From Gammaproteobacteria bacterium (GTDB lineage: Bacteria > Pseudomonadota > Gammaproteobacteria > Magnimaribacterales > AG-339-G14): DNA of 35,323 nucleotides. Shown piece by piece: positions 1 to 9,138 of this stretch. How positions within the stretch are numbered: the first letter of the stretch is position 1; every line of letters starts with the position of its first letter. A model generated the notes under the pieces. That model searched no databases. It saw only the letters and a program-made list of their open reading frames with translations, and had not been told where the DNA came from. The stretch covers positions 1-35,323 of the forward strand of contig SGZL01000011.1 in the NCBI GenBank assembly GCA_004213955.1, read 5' to 3'. The position numbers were made by a program, and so were the translations under genes.

Positions 1-1275
1 ATTTTTACTTTTATTTATTTTGGATCTTTAAACTCTCTTTTTTCTAAAAACACATTCAATTTAAAGCCTGTTTCTGAGAGTTTTACAAATAATATCTTTG
101 CGATGGTAGAGAGAAAAACTAACACGATATTATTATTAGGAATTTTAATATTTACGATTTCAATTATAGGGTTTAATAAATTGACTGTAGAAAATAAATT
201 CATAGATTACTTCAAATCTTCATCAGAAATATATAAAGGCCTTTCGCTAATAGATAAAAAATTAGGAGGCACTGCAACATTGGATGTAATAATTAACGCC
301 CCAGATTCCGTTATTGAAGATGAGGAATATAGCTATGAAGATGACTTCGATGATGATTTTGGCGATGATTTAGATAAGGAAATTCAAAAACAAGGTTATT
401 GGTTTACTTCAGAAAATTTAAAATTTTTAGAGAGTATTCATGATTATTTAGAGGATAGAGAAGAAATTGGTAAGGTTTTATCAGTTTCTAGCGGAATAAA
501 ATTAGCTGAAATTGCAAACAATAATATGAGATTAACGGATGTTGAATTAGCTTTACTTAGGAATTTATTGCCTGAAGAAATTGAAGAGCAATTGCTGAGC
601 TCTTATATAAGTGAAGATGATAATCAGGTGCGACTTTCTGCAAGAGTTATTGAGTCTTTAGATGGACTAAATAGAAAGGATTTTATAAATTCAATAGATA
701 GCGATTTACAAGAAGTTTTTAATTTAGAATCAAACCAATATTCTTTAACTGGAATCTCTGTAATTTACAGCAATCTTCTACAAAGCTTATTTGGTTCTTT
801 GTTTGGAAGCATGGGAATTGTTTTTGTTTCTATTTTCGTAATGTTTTTATTTTTATTTAAATCTTTCAATTTAGCCTTGTTAGGCATGATTCCCAATTTT
901 CTTTCAGCTGGAGCAGTAATTGGCGCAATAGGTTTAGTTGGAATTCCATTGGATGTTATGACTGTAACAGTAGCTGCTGTTAGCATCGGTATGGGAGTAG
1001 ATAATACTATTCACTATATTTTTAGGTTTAAAAAAGAATACGATTCAACAAAAGATTATCTTTTGTCTTCAAAAAATACTCACCTAACAATTGGAAAAGC
1101 TTTACTTTTCACTTCAATGACAATAATTTTTGGTTTCTTATCTTTAGCTATGTCAAATTTTAATCCAACTGTTTATTTTGGGATTTTTACTGCCCTTGCA
1201 ATGAGTATGGCGATCTTAAGCTCTTTAGTGCTTTTACCAGCTTTACTAATTAAACTTAAACCTTTGGGGGAGTAA
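1..1275 (+). CDS. MMPL/RND-family transporter, C-terminal part (5' end outside window)
   Basis: Frame 1 is open from base 1 (IFTFIYFGSLNSLF...) into the listed ORF at 103. C-terminal multi-TM region with GMGVDNTIHYIFRFKKE, typical of MMPL/RND proteins. Confidence 0.85.
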   Translation: MFTFIYFGSLNSLFSKNTFNLKPVSESFTNNIFAMVERKTNTILLLGILIFTISIIGFNKLTVENKFIDYFKSSSEIYKGLSLIDKKLGGTATLDVIINAPDSVIEDEEYSYEDDFDDDFGDDLDKEIQKQGYWFTSENLKFLESIHDYLEDREEIGKVLSVSSGIKLAEIANNNMRLTDVELALLRNLLPEEIEEQLLSSYISEDDNQVRLSARVIESLDGLNRKDFINSIDSDLQEVFNLESNQYSLTGISVIYSNLLQSLFGSLFGSMGIVFVSIFVMFLFLFKSFNLALLGMIPNFLSAGAVIGAIGLVGIPLDVMTVTVAAVSIGMGVDNTIHYIFRFKKEYDSTKDYLLSSKNTHLTIGKALLFTSMTIIFGFLSLAMSNFNPTVYFGIFTALAMSMAILSSLVLLPALLIKLKPLGE

Positions 1276-1279
1276 TTTT

Positions 1280-2413
1280 ATGGGACCACTAACAGGAACA
1301 AAAATAATTGAATTTGCAGGATTAGGACCTGGCCCGTTTTGCGGAATGATCTTAGCTGACATGGGGGCTGAAGTAATCGTTGTAGACCGAATTGAAAATT
1401 ATGGGAAAGAAAAAAAGAATGATCTTGCTAGTAGAGGTAAAAAGTCTATAGCAGTAGATTTAAAAAATCCTAATTCAAAAGAGTTGATCAACGAATTGAT
1501 CAAAACTGCGGATGCTGTAATAGAGGGTTTGAGACCTGGAAAGATGGAAAACTTAGGTTATGGACCTGAAGATCTTTTAAAAATAAATCCGAAATTAATA
1601 TATGGACGAATGACGGGGTGGGGACAAACAGGAAGTTTTGCTTCCGAAGCTGGTCATGATATCAATTACATTGCTTTAACAGGCGCACTTGGGGCTATGG
1701 GAGCTAAAGATATTCCTCCAATTCCACCTTTAAATTTGGTCGGAGATTTTGGTGGGGGAGGAATGCTTCTCGCTTTAGGAATTTGCGCCGCATTACTTGA
1801 GACAGCTAAATCAGGAAAAGGACAAGTCATTGATGCGGCAATGACGGATGGTTCTGCATTATTAATGACTATGATGTTTGGTATGTATAGCGCAGGTCAA
1901 TGGAAAGATGAGAGAGAATCAAACCTTCTGGATGGTGCAGCCCATTTTTATGGTTGTTATGAATGCAAAGATAAAAAATATATTTCTATTGGATCAATAG
2001 AACCCCAATTTTATGGGTCTTTAATAGAAAGCATGGAGTTAGATAAATCAATGTTTTCAAAACAATTTGATCAAAGCTCATGGCCATTATTGAAAGACAT
2101 CATTAGCGAGCGTTTTAAAGAAAAGAGTAGAGACAAATGGTGCGATATCTTTACAGGTAAAGATGTTTGTTTTGCTCCCGTTCTTTCTCTAGAAGAATCT
2201 TTAAATAATAAGCATAATGTTGAAAGAAAAACTTTTATTGAAGTTGCCGGAATTAAACAACCAGCTCCTGCTCCAAGATTTTCAAGAACAGAAAGTGAAG
2301 TTAAACACCCACCTCTTAATGTGGGCATCAATACAGAAGAAATAATTGAGAATTTGAATTTAGAAAAAGATAAGACAGAATTATTTAATGAAAAAATTAT
2401 TCGTTTAGATTAA
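1280..2413 (+). CDS. CoA-transferase family III (alpha-methylacyl-CoA racemase-like)
   Basis: N-terminus GTKIIEFAGLGPGPFCGMILADMGAEVIVVDR and GRMTGWGQTG motif typical of AMACR/CaiB family. Confidence 0.9.
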   Translation: MGPLTGTKIIEFAGLGPGPFCGMILADMGAEVIVVDRIENYGKEKKNDLASRGKKSIAVDLKNPNSKELINELIKTADAVIEGLRPGKMENLGYGPEDLLKINPKLIYGRMTGWGQTGSFASEAGHDINYIALTGALGAMGAKDIPPIPPLNLVGDFGGGGMLLALGICAALLETAKSGKGQVIDAAMTDGSALLMTMMFGMYSAGQWKDERESNLLDGAAHFYGCYECKDKKYISIGSIEPQFYGSLIESMELDKSMFSKQFDQSSWPLLKDIISERFKEKSRDKWCDIFTGKDVCFAPVLSLEESLNNKHNVERKTFIEVAGIKQPAPAPRFSRTESEVKHPPLNVGINTEEIIENLNLEKDKTELFNEKIIRLD

Positions 2414-3185
2414 AAAAATTCATGCTGTTTTCATAAATTTGATACTGAAGTACTTCTTTGGATTCACTTCTTAAATCGTAAATTTTATTAAATATTTCTG
2501 GAAGAAAATATGGTTCGTTCCGTCTATTTTTTGTTTTGATATTTTTAGGAAGTAAATAAGGCGAATCAGTTTCAATCATTAATCTTTCAATAGGTATCTT
2601 AGGAATTGTTTTTTCTAAATCTTTTCCTCTTTTTGGATCACAAAGCCATCCAGTTATTCCAATGTATAAGCCTTGATCTAAATAATCATAAAGCTCTGAA
2701 ATTGATCCAGTAAAACAGTGAACTACTCCTTTACTAGGTATTATTTCTTTAGTAATGCAGTGCATAAAATCTTGATGAGCATCTCTCTGGTGAAGAAATA
2801 AAGGGAGGTCAAGGTTATTTGCAATCTGAATATGATTTACAAAAGAAATAATTTGATTTTCTTTTAAAGATAAATTTCTGTTGAAATCTAAGCCTGTCTC
2901 ACCAATCGCTTTAACAATTGGTGATTCTGCTAATTCAAGGATCTTTAATTTAGCCAACTCGTCATAACTATCAGCGTAATGTGGATGAATCCCGACTGAT
3001 GTAATAAGATTTTTTTTAAATTCTTCTGCTATTTCTAGACACCTTTTACTATCTAAAATTGATGTCCCAGTTAGACAGATTCTTTTAATATTGTTACTGA
3101 ATGCTTTCTCTAACACTTCCTTATAATCAAGATTAAAAGATTCATGTGTAAGATTAACACCTATATCAAAAAAATTACCTTGCAT
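2397..3185 (-). CDS. TatD family metal-dependent hydrolase
   Basis: FFDIGVNLTHESF, TSVGIHPHYAD, KAIGETGLDF, PLFLHQRDAHQDF, ERLMIETDSPYLLP motifs. Start trimmed from 3266 to MQGNFFDIG at 3185, which removes overlap with the divergent gene at 3219. Confidence 0.9.
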   Translation of the reverse strand: MQGNFFDIGVNLTHESFNLDYKEVLEKAFSNNIKRICLTGTSILDSKRCLEIAEEFKKNLITSVGIHPHYADSYDELAKLKILELAESPIVKAIGETGLDFNRNLSLKENQIISFVNHIQIANNLDLPLFLHQRDAHQDFMHCITKEIIPSKGVVHCFTGSISELYDYLDQGLYIGITGWLCDPKRGKDLEKTIPKIPIERLMIETDSPYLLPKNIKTKNRRNEPYFLPEIFNKIYDLRSESKEVLQYQIYENSMNFFNLNE

Positions 3186-3218
3186 ATAAAAAACCCTATA
3201 ATTTGTTAATCTATTATT

Positions 3219-4034
3219 ATGAAAACACCATTTGATCACTTTAAAACAGATACATCTGTGGTTCAAATCGAAGAAAATATATACGAAGGTAACCTTTCAG
3301 ATCGATGGAGCATCGGTAAAACTCCTAATGGTGGTTACACAATGGCTTTAGCTGCAAAAGCTATTTCTGAAAGTCTCAATCATAAAGATCCTTTGGTGAT
3401 AACTGCCAATTATTTAAATAGGCTAAATTTTGGAAAAGTATTGATCTCTATCGAAGTGCTTCCATTTACAAAAAGTCTTAGTTCTGCGAGAGCTACAATG
3501 CTACAAGATGACGAAATTAAGGTCATTTTTACCGCAACTTTTACAGATTTTTCTCAATCGAAAGGATTAAACAAGAATTTTAGACAAGAACCAGATTTTG
3601 TAGATTACAAAGATTGTATATTTCATCCATTCAAGAAAGGTTTTAACCCTGGGTTAGAAAAATTTATTGAAAAGAAATATTGTCCTAACTCTGTATGGTG
3701 GGAGGACGAAAAGGAAAGTAAGACAAATAAAGCGGTTTTAAATTTATACATGTCTTGGCCTGACAAAGAGACTGCTGATCTATATAGTTTAATTTTATTT
3801 TTAGACTCAACGACTCCACCAATTTTTAACAACATGGGTTCTGTTGGATGGGTTCCAACTATTAGTCTCACAAGTCATTTAAGAGCTTTCCCCTCAAATG
3901 GACCATTAAAAGTAATAGCTAAAACCGACTTTCTAACCTCTGGTTTCATTGAGGAAGATAGAGAGATCTGGGATTCTAGAGGCAATTTAGTAGGCCAATC
4001 AAAACAGTTGGCAAAATTAAGATTAAAGAAGTAA
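3219..4034 (+). CDS. Acyl-CoA thioesterase family protein (TesB-like double hotdog)
   Basis: Pattern WSIGKTPNGGYTMALAAKAI near the N-terminus and C-terminal WDSRGNLVGQSKQLAKLR, typical of TesB-like thioesterases. Confidence 0.75.
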   Translation: MKTPFDHFKTDTSVVQIEENIYEGNLSDRWSIGKTPNGGYTMALAAKAISESLNHKDPLVITANYLNRLNFGKVLISIEVLPFTKSLSSARATMLQDDEIKVIFTATFTDFSQSKGLNKNFRQEPDFVDYKDCIFHPFKKGFNPGLEKFIEKKYCPNSVWWEDEKESKTNKAVLNLYMSWPDKETADLYSLILFLDSTTPPIFNNMGSVGWVPTISLTSHLRAFPSNGPLKVIAKTDFLTSGFIEEDREIWDSRGNLVGQSKQLAKLRLKK

Positions 4035-4087
4035 TTTTTTTTCTTTTTGATATTATAGATATTCTTATTTAGTCACGGAGACAATTT

Positions 4088-4936
4088 ATGCAATTTAAAG
4101 GAACAAAATCATATATTTCTACTGAAGATCTCAGTTTGGCAGTTAACGCATCTGTAAATTTAGAAAAACCACTTTTGATTAAGGGAGAACCAGGAACAGG
4201 AAAGACTATGCTTGCTAGGGAGATAGCTAGTTCCTTGAAAGTCCCTCTTATTGAATGGAATATTAAATCTACAACAAAGGCTCAACAGGGTCTTTATGAA
4301 TATGATGCTGTTACAAGATTAAGAGATTCGCAACTTGGAGATGAAAGAGTAAAAGATATATCTAATTACATTGATAGAGGAAAGTTATGGGAAGCTTTTC
4401 AAAGTGAAGAAAAAGTAGTTTTACTTATTGATGAAATTGATAAGGCAGATATTGAATTTCCAAATGACCTTCTTCAAGAATTAGATCGAATGGAGTTTTA
4501 TGTTTATGAAACTAAGGAAACAATTAAAGCGGTGAACAGACCAATCGTTGTTATAACTAGTAATAATGAAAAAGAATTGCCAGATGCTTTTTTACGAAGA
4601 TGTTTTTTTCACTACATTTCGTTTCCTGATAGAGAAACTATGAAAAAAATTATAAAAGTTCATCACCCAAAAATTAAAGAAAAGTTAGTCAAAGAAGCTT
4701 TAGATATTTTTTTCGACGTAAGAAAAGTTCCAGGAATTAAGAAAAAACCCTCTACATCTGAGTTGGTAGATTGGCTTAAACTTTTAATGGCAGACGATCT
4801 ACCTGATGAAATTCTGAAAAATAGAGATCCTTCTAAGGCAATTCCACCTCTGTATGGAGCACTTATAAAAAACGAACAAGATGTACAACTACTTGAAAGA
4901 CTTGCTTTTATGACCAGAAGGGAATCTAACAATTAG
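4088..4936 (+). CDS. MoxR-like AAA+ ATPase
   Basis: Walker A GEPGTGKT, Walker B VVLLIDEIDKAD, sensor ITSNNEKELPDAFLRRCFFHYISFPD. Confidence 0.92.
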   Translation: MQFKGTKSYISTEDLSLAVNASVNLEKPLLIKGEPGTGKTMLAREIASSLKVPLIEWNIKSTTKAQQGLYEYDAVTRLRDSQLGDERVKDISNYIDRGKLWEAFQSEEKVVLLIDEIDKADIEFPNDLLQELDRMEFYVYETKETIKAVNRPIVVITSNNEKELPDAFLRRCFFHYISFPDRETMKKIIKVHHPKIKEKLVKEALDIFFDVRKVPGIKKKPSTSELVDWLKLLMADDLPDEILKNRDPSKAIPPLYGALIKNEQDVQLLERLAFMTRRESNN

Positions 4937-6112
4937 ATGTTAATAAACTTATTTAACACTTTAAGAGATACTGGGGTGCCTTGCACTCTAAGAGAACTTT
5001 TAGATCTATTGAATGCATTGGATAAAAGACTTGTATTTGCAAATACGGAAGAGTTTTATTTTATCTCAAGAGCTATTCTTGTTAAGGATGAGAAAAATTA
5101 CGATAAATTTGATCGAGCCTTTGATATTTATTTTAAAGGACTAGAAACTTTGGATGACGTTATTCAAGCTTTAATACCGGATGAATGGCTAAGAAAGGAA
5201 TTCGAAAAATTTCTTACTCCAGAAGAACTTGAAAAGATCAAATCTATGGGGGGTTTGGAAAAACTTTTAGACGAATTTAAAAAAAGGCTCGAAGAGCAGA
5301 AAGGAAGACATGAAGGTGGAGATAAGTGGGTTGGAACTGGAGGTACTTCTCCTTATGGTAATTCAGGTATGAATCCAGAAGGAATAAGAGTAGGCGGCGA
5401 AGGAAAGCAAAATAAAGCAGTAAAAGTTTGGGAGAAGAGAGATTTTAAAAACTTAGATGATTCAATTGAGTTGGGAACTAGGAATATAAAAATTGCTTTA
5501 AGAAGGTTAAGAAAATTTGTAAGAGAATCACATAATGAAGAATTTGATCTTGATGGCACTATTAAATCTACAGCTAAGAATGCAGGATTATTAGATATAA
5601 AGATGGTTCCTGAGAAAGCAAACGCTGTGAAAGTCATCGTGCTTTTTGACGTTGGTGGTTCAATGGATCCCCATGTCAAAATTTGTGAAGAATTATTTTC
5701 AGCGTGCAAAACTGAATTTAAAAATTTAGAGTATTTTTATTTTCATAATTTCATTTATGAAACGGTTTGGAAAGATAATTCTAGAAGACATAACGAAAGA
5801 ATTGAGACTGCTGAATTATTTCAAAAATACTCTCAAGACTACAAAATAATTTTTATTGGAGATGCAACTATGGCTCCCTATGAAATTACTAACGCCGGTG
5901 GAAGTATTGAACATTGGAACGAAGAACCAGGTTCATCGTGGATGAAAAAATTCTTTTCAAATTATGAAAAATTAATTTGGTTAAATCCTGTGCCAGAAGA
6001 CCATTGGGATTATTCTTCATCAATAGAACTCTCTAGAACTCTTATAGAAGACCAAATGTTTCCTTTGACCTTAAAAGGTTTAGAAGACGGGATGTCTTTT
6101 TTAACTAAGTAA
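4937..6112 (+). CDS. VWA domain-containing (CoxE-like) protein
   Basis: MIDAS-like VIVLFDVGGSMDPHV; starts directly after the MoxR stop codon. Confidence 0.85.
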   Translation: MLINLFNTLRDTGVPCTLRELLDLLNALDKRLVFANTEEFYFISRAILVKDEKNYDKFDRAFDIYFKGLETLDDVIQALIPDEWLRKEFEKFLTPEELEKIKSMGGLEKLLDEFKKRLEEQKGRHEGGDKWVGTGGTSPYGNSGMNPEGIRVGGEGKQNKAVKVWEKRDFKNLDDSIELGTRNIKIALRRLRKFVRESHNEEFDLDGTIKSTAKNAGLLDIKMVPEKANAVKVIVLFDVGGSMDPHVKICEELFSACKTEFKNLEYFYFHNFIYETVWKDNSRRHNERIETAELFQKYSQDYKIIFIGDATMAPYEITNAGGSIEHWNEEPGSSWMKKFFSNYEKLIWLNPVPEDHWDYSSSIELSRTLIEDQMFPLTLKGLEDGMSFLTK

Positions 6113-6133
6113 CCAAAAAATTTAAGCTTTGTT

Positions 6134-7051
6134 TTGGAAAAAATAGCTCTTGATATAGAAAATCTCTGCAAAATATATCCCAAGAACTTTAAAGCTCTTG
6201 ACCAAGTAAGCTTAAAAGTTAATTCAGGAGATTTTTATGCTCTACTAGGTCCTAATGGAGCTGGCAAGTCTACTTTGATTGGGATCATTAGCTCTTTAGT
6301 AAACAAAAGTAACGGAAAAGTAGAAATACTGGGAATTGATATTGATAAGAATCACTCTTTAGCAAAACAAAAAATGGGTGTGGTTGGACAAGAAGTTAAT
6401 TTCAATCAATTTGAAACCGTTTACCAAATATTAACTCAACAAGCAGGATATTTTGGTTTAGATAAAAAAGTGGTAAAAACAAATAGTGAATATTATTTAA
6501 AAGCTTTAGATTTATGGGATAAAAGAAACGAACAAGGTAGAAATCTCTCAGGAGGAATGAAGAGAAGGCTCATGGTTGCAAAAGCCTTGGTCAATGAGCC
6601 TGAATTACTAATTTTAGATGAACCTACTGCAGGGGTAGATATTGAATTAAGAAGGTCGTTATGGAAATTTTTAAAAAAAATAAATGAAAAAGGAACGACA
6701 ATAATTTTAACAACACATTACTTAGAAGAAGCAGAAAAATTATGTAAGAACATATCAATTATTGATCAAGGAAAAATAGTTAAAACCTCCTCTATGAAGT
6801 CTCTTCTTAAAGAACTTGAATCTGAAATTTACGTATTTGAAGTAAAAGAAAAAGTACCGCATGATCTGAAATTAGACGATCTCAAGATTAAAATAATCGA
6901 TGAAATGACTATTTCAGTTCAAGTTGGAAAATCTAAAGGAATAGATGAAGTTTTAAAAATATTCCAGTCAAATAATATTGAAATTAATAGTATCCATAAT
7001 GAAACCAATAGATTAGAAGAACTTTTCATAAAACTTACAAACCAAATATGA
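6134..7051 (+). CDS. ABC transporter ATP-binding protein (ABC-2 exporter type)
   Basis: Walker A GPNGAGKST, signature LSGGMKRR, Walker B LLILDEPTAGVD. TTG start. Confidence 0.93.
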   Translation: MEKIALDIENLCKIYPKNFKALDQVSLKVNSGDFYALLGPNGAGKSTLIGIISSLVNKSNGKVEILGIDIDKNHSLAKQKMGVVGQEVNFNQFETVYQILTQQAGYFGLDKKVVKTNSEYYLKALDLWDKRNEQGRNLSGGMKRRLMVAKALVNEPELLILDEPTAGVDIELRRSLWKFLKKINEKGTTIILTTHYLEEAEKLCKNISIIDQGKIVKTSSMKSLLKELESEIYVFEVKEKVPHDLKLDDLKIKIIDEMTISVQVGKSKGIDEVLKIFQSNNIEINSIHNETNRLEELFIKLTNQI

Positions 7052-7821
7052 AACCAAAAGAACTTTTCATCTCTCTAAATACTCTCACAATCAAAGAAAT
7101 TAAACGTTTTATGAGGATTTGGCAGCAAACTTTAATTCCATCCGTAATAACTACTGTTTTATATTTTATTATTTTTGGAAATTTTATTGGCTCAAGAATT
7201 GGATTAATGGGTGGTTTTGACTATATGCAGTTTATGGCACCTGGTTTAGTAATGCTTGCGGTCATTACTAATTCTTACAATAATGTAGTTTCTTCCTTTT
7301 ATGGAGTTAAATTTCAAAAAAGCATAGAAGAGTTATTAGTTTCTCCAATGCCAACCTATCTAATTTTACTTGGCTTTGTGGCCGGTGGAGTAGTTAGAGG
7401 AATTATAGTTGGTCTTTTGGTGATGCTGACCTCACTTTTCTTTACAGAAATAACAATACAATACTACTTCATTACTATTTTAGTAGTAATACTAACTTCA
7501 ATTCTTTTTTCATTAGCTGGTCTTTTGAATGCAATCTTTGCAGACAGTTTTGACGATATTACAATTATTCCAACTTTTGTTTTGACACCACTTATTTATT
7601 TGGGAGGTGTTTTTTATTCAATCTCATTACTATCAGAAACTTGGCAACTTATATCAAAATTAAATCCTCTTTTATATATGGTTAATTCTTTTCGATATGG
7701 AATGTTGGGAGTTTCGGATATCAACGTAATGTATGCAATATCTATGATTTTATTATTTATAGTTATTTTTTATTCAGTTGCGTTGCACCTCTTAAAGAAA
7801 GGGGTAGGAATTAGAAGTTAA
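7048..7821 (+). CDS. ABC-2 type transporter permease
   Basis: Six-TM ABC-2 permease pattern; overlaps the upstream ATPase by 4 nt (ATGA). Confidence 0.9.
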   Translation: MKPKELFISLNTLTIKEIKRFMRIWQQTLIPSVITTVLYFIIFGNFIGSRIGLMGGFDYMQFMAPGLVMLAVITNSYNNVVSSFYGVKFQKSIEELLVSPMPTYLILLGFVAGGVVRGIIVGLLVMLTSLFFTEITIQYYFITILVVILTSILFSLAGLLNAIFADSFDDITIIPTFVLTPLIYLGGVFYSISLLSETWQLISKLNPLLYMVNSFRYGMLGVSDINVMYAISMILLFIVIFYSVALHLLKKGVGIRS

Positions 7822-7845
7822 TCTATATAATAAAGACATATAATG

Positions 7846-7935
7846 GGAGAGATGGCAGAGTGGTCGAATGCGCTCGCTTGGAAAGCGGGTAAGGGGGAAA
7901 CTCCTTCAAGGGTTCGAATCCCTTTCTCTCCGCCA
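7846..7935 (+). tRNA. tRNA-Ser (GGA)
   Basis: 90-nt class II tRNA: acceptor GGAGAGA/TCTCTCC, anticodon loop CTTGGAAAG with GGA, long variable arm, GGTTCGAATCC T-arm, encoded CCA. Confidence 0.96.
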
Positions 7936-7943
7936 ATGAGCTG

Positions 7944-8810
7944 ATGGAATATATTGAATCAAAATACTTTAGTTACGCAGATCCTGACGATCCTATTTTC
8001 AAAAAATTAATTATTAGATCGATTGAGTTTTGTGCAGGCCAACCCGAGATTTTTAAACTTTATAGAAAATATCAAGAAAATCCCTCAAATTGGGAAAGTT
8101 TTTGGGATGGCTGTGTAAATCTTCTCAATCTTGAAATAGATATAACAAAAGACAGGTTGGAAAATATCCCAAAAGAGGGTTCAACAATTGTAGTTGCCAA
8201 TCACCCTTTTGGAGTTTTAGATGGTTTAGTTCTAAGTTGGCTAGTTAGTAAAAGGAGAGATGATTTTAAGTTATTAGTTCATTCCCTTCTTTTGAGAGCG
8301 CCTGAGACAAAAAAATATCTACTACCTATTGATTTTACAGGTGATAAAAATGCTCTTCTTACAAATATAGAAACAAGAAAAATAGCTCGAAGGCATCTAG
8401 CAGATGGAGGTTCAGTAATTATTTTTCCTGCAGGTTCAGTTTCTACAACTTCAAAGTTTTACCAAAATAAAGACAAAGCTTTTGATTGTGAATGGAAAAA
8501 ATTCACTTCTAGATTAATAAAACAATCTGACGCTACCATTGTTCCAGTTTATTTTTCTGGTTCCAATTCAGGACTGTTTCAATTTGTTAGCCACTTTAGC
8601 ACCATGTTAAGGTCTTCTTTACTTTTTCACGAAGTTAAAAGACGGATAAACACAAAAGTTCCATTCATTGTAGGAGATTCTTTTAAATATTCTGAATTGA
8701 ACGTAGATTATACAAATGATGAGTTAGCTGATTATCTCAGAAAGACCACTTATCTACTAAACAAAAAAAATTTAAAAACTCCTCCATTAGGTTTCGAACC
8801 TCCTGATTAA
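7944..8810 (+). CDS. Lysophospholipid/1-acyl-glycerol acyltransferase family protein (PlsC-like)
   Basis: STIVVANHPFGVLDGL (HX4D-type) and GGSVIIFPAGSVS motifs. Confidence 0.85.
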   Translation: MEYIESKYFSYADPDDPIFKKLIIRSIEFCAGQPEIFKLYRKYQENPSNWESFWDGCVNLLNLEIDITKDRLENIPKEGSTIVVANHPFGVLDGLVLSWLVSKRRDDFKLLVHSLLLRAPETKKYLLPIDFTGDKNALLTNIETRKIARRHLADGGSVIIFPAGSVSTTSKFYQNKDKAFDCEWKKFTSRLIKQSDATIVPVYFSGSNSGLFQFVSHFSTMLRSSLLFHEVKRRINTKVPFIVGDSFKYSELNVDYTNDELADYLRKTTYLLNKKNLKTPPLGFEPPD

Positions 8811-8867
8811 TTTTTACGTATACAATGTCGGTATTCTTGTGTACTATCAAATAAGGGGAGGAATGTT

Positions 8868-9023
8868 TTGCTCGTTCTCAGTAGAAAACAAGAGCAATCA
8901 GTTTTGATTGGTCAAGATATAAAAATTACAGTTTTAGAAATCAAAGGATCTCATGTTAGGTTAGGTATAACAGCACCTGAAACGATTAAGGTCCTAAGAG
9001 AAGAAATAAATAATAATATTTAA
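8868..9023 (+). CDS. csrA: Carbon storage regulator CsrA/RsmA (51 aa, TTG start; not in the supplied ORF track)
   Basis: Manual translation: MLVLSRKQEQSVLIGQDIKITVLEIKGSHVRLGITAPETIKVLREEINNNI, a clear CsrA fold sequence. Shine-Dalgarno AGGGGAGG just upstream. Confidence 0.93.
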   Translation: MLVLSRKQEQSVLIGQDIKITVLEIKGSHVRLGITAPETIKVLREEINNNI

Positions 9024-9046
9024 TAAAAACTGTAAGATATGTTCAT

Positions 9047-9123
9047 GCGCCCGTAGCTCAGCTGGATAGAGCACGTGGCTACGAACTACGGTGTCGGAGG
9101 TTCGAATCCTTCCGGGCGCGCCA
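9047..9123 (+). tRNA. tRNA-Arg (ACG)
   Basis: 77 nt: acceptor GCGCCCG/CGGGCGC, D-arm GTAGCTCAGCTGGATAGAGC, anticodon loop CTACGAA (ACG), T-arm GGAGGTTCGAATCCTTC, encoded CCA. Confidence 0.96.
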
Positions 9124-9138
9124 AAAAAATATAGATTT

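Noticed and set aside
765-986. Antisense ORF of 73 aa inside the MMPL gene
   Set aside because: No signal, RBS or recognisable domain; it is the shadow of a real CDS. The same applies to the ORFs at 2071-2331, 3623-3871, 4663-4932, 5353-5709, 10114-10323, 13165-13383, 13687-13953, 18245-18451, 21667-21861, 23755-24090, 28968-29186, 31059-31247, 32041-32274, 32698-32988 and 33786-34046.
3186-3266. N-terminal extension of TatD (MNHRCICFKVIKWC...)
   Set aside because: It overlaps the divergent thioesterase start; TatD homology begins at the internal Met (3185).
9091-9138. N-terminal extension MSEVRILPGAPKKYRF of the P450 ORF
   Set aside because: These codons are the 3' half of tRNA-Arg read in frame, a well-known artefact; the real start is 9139.
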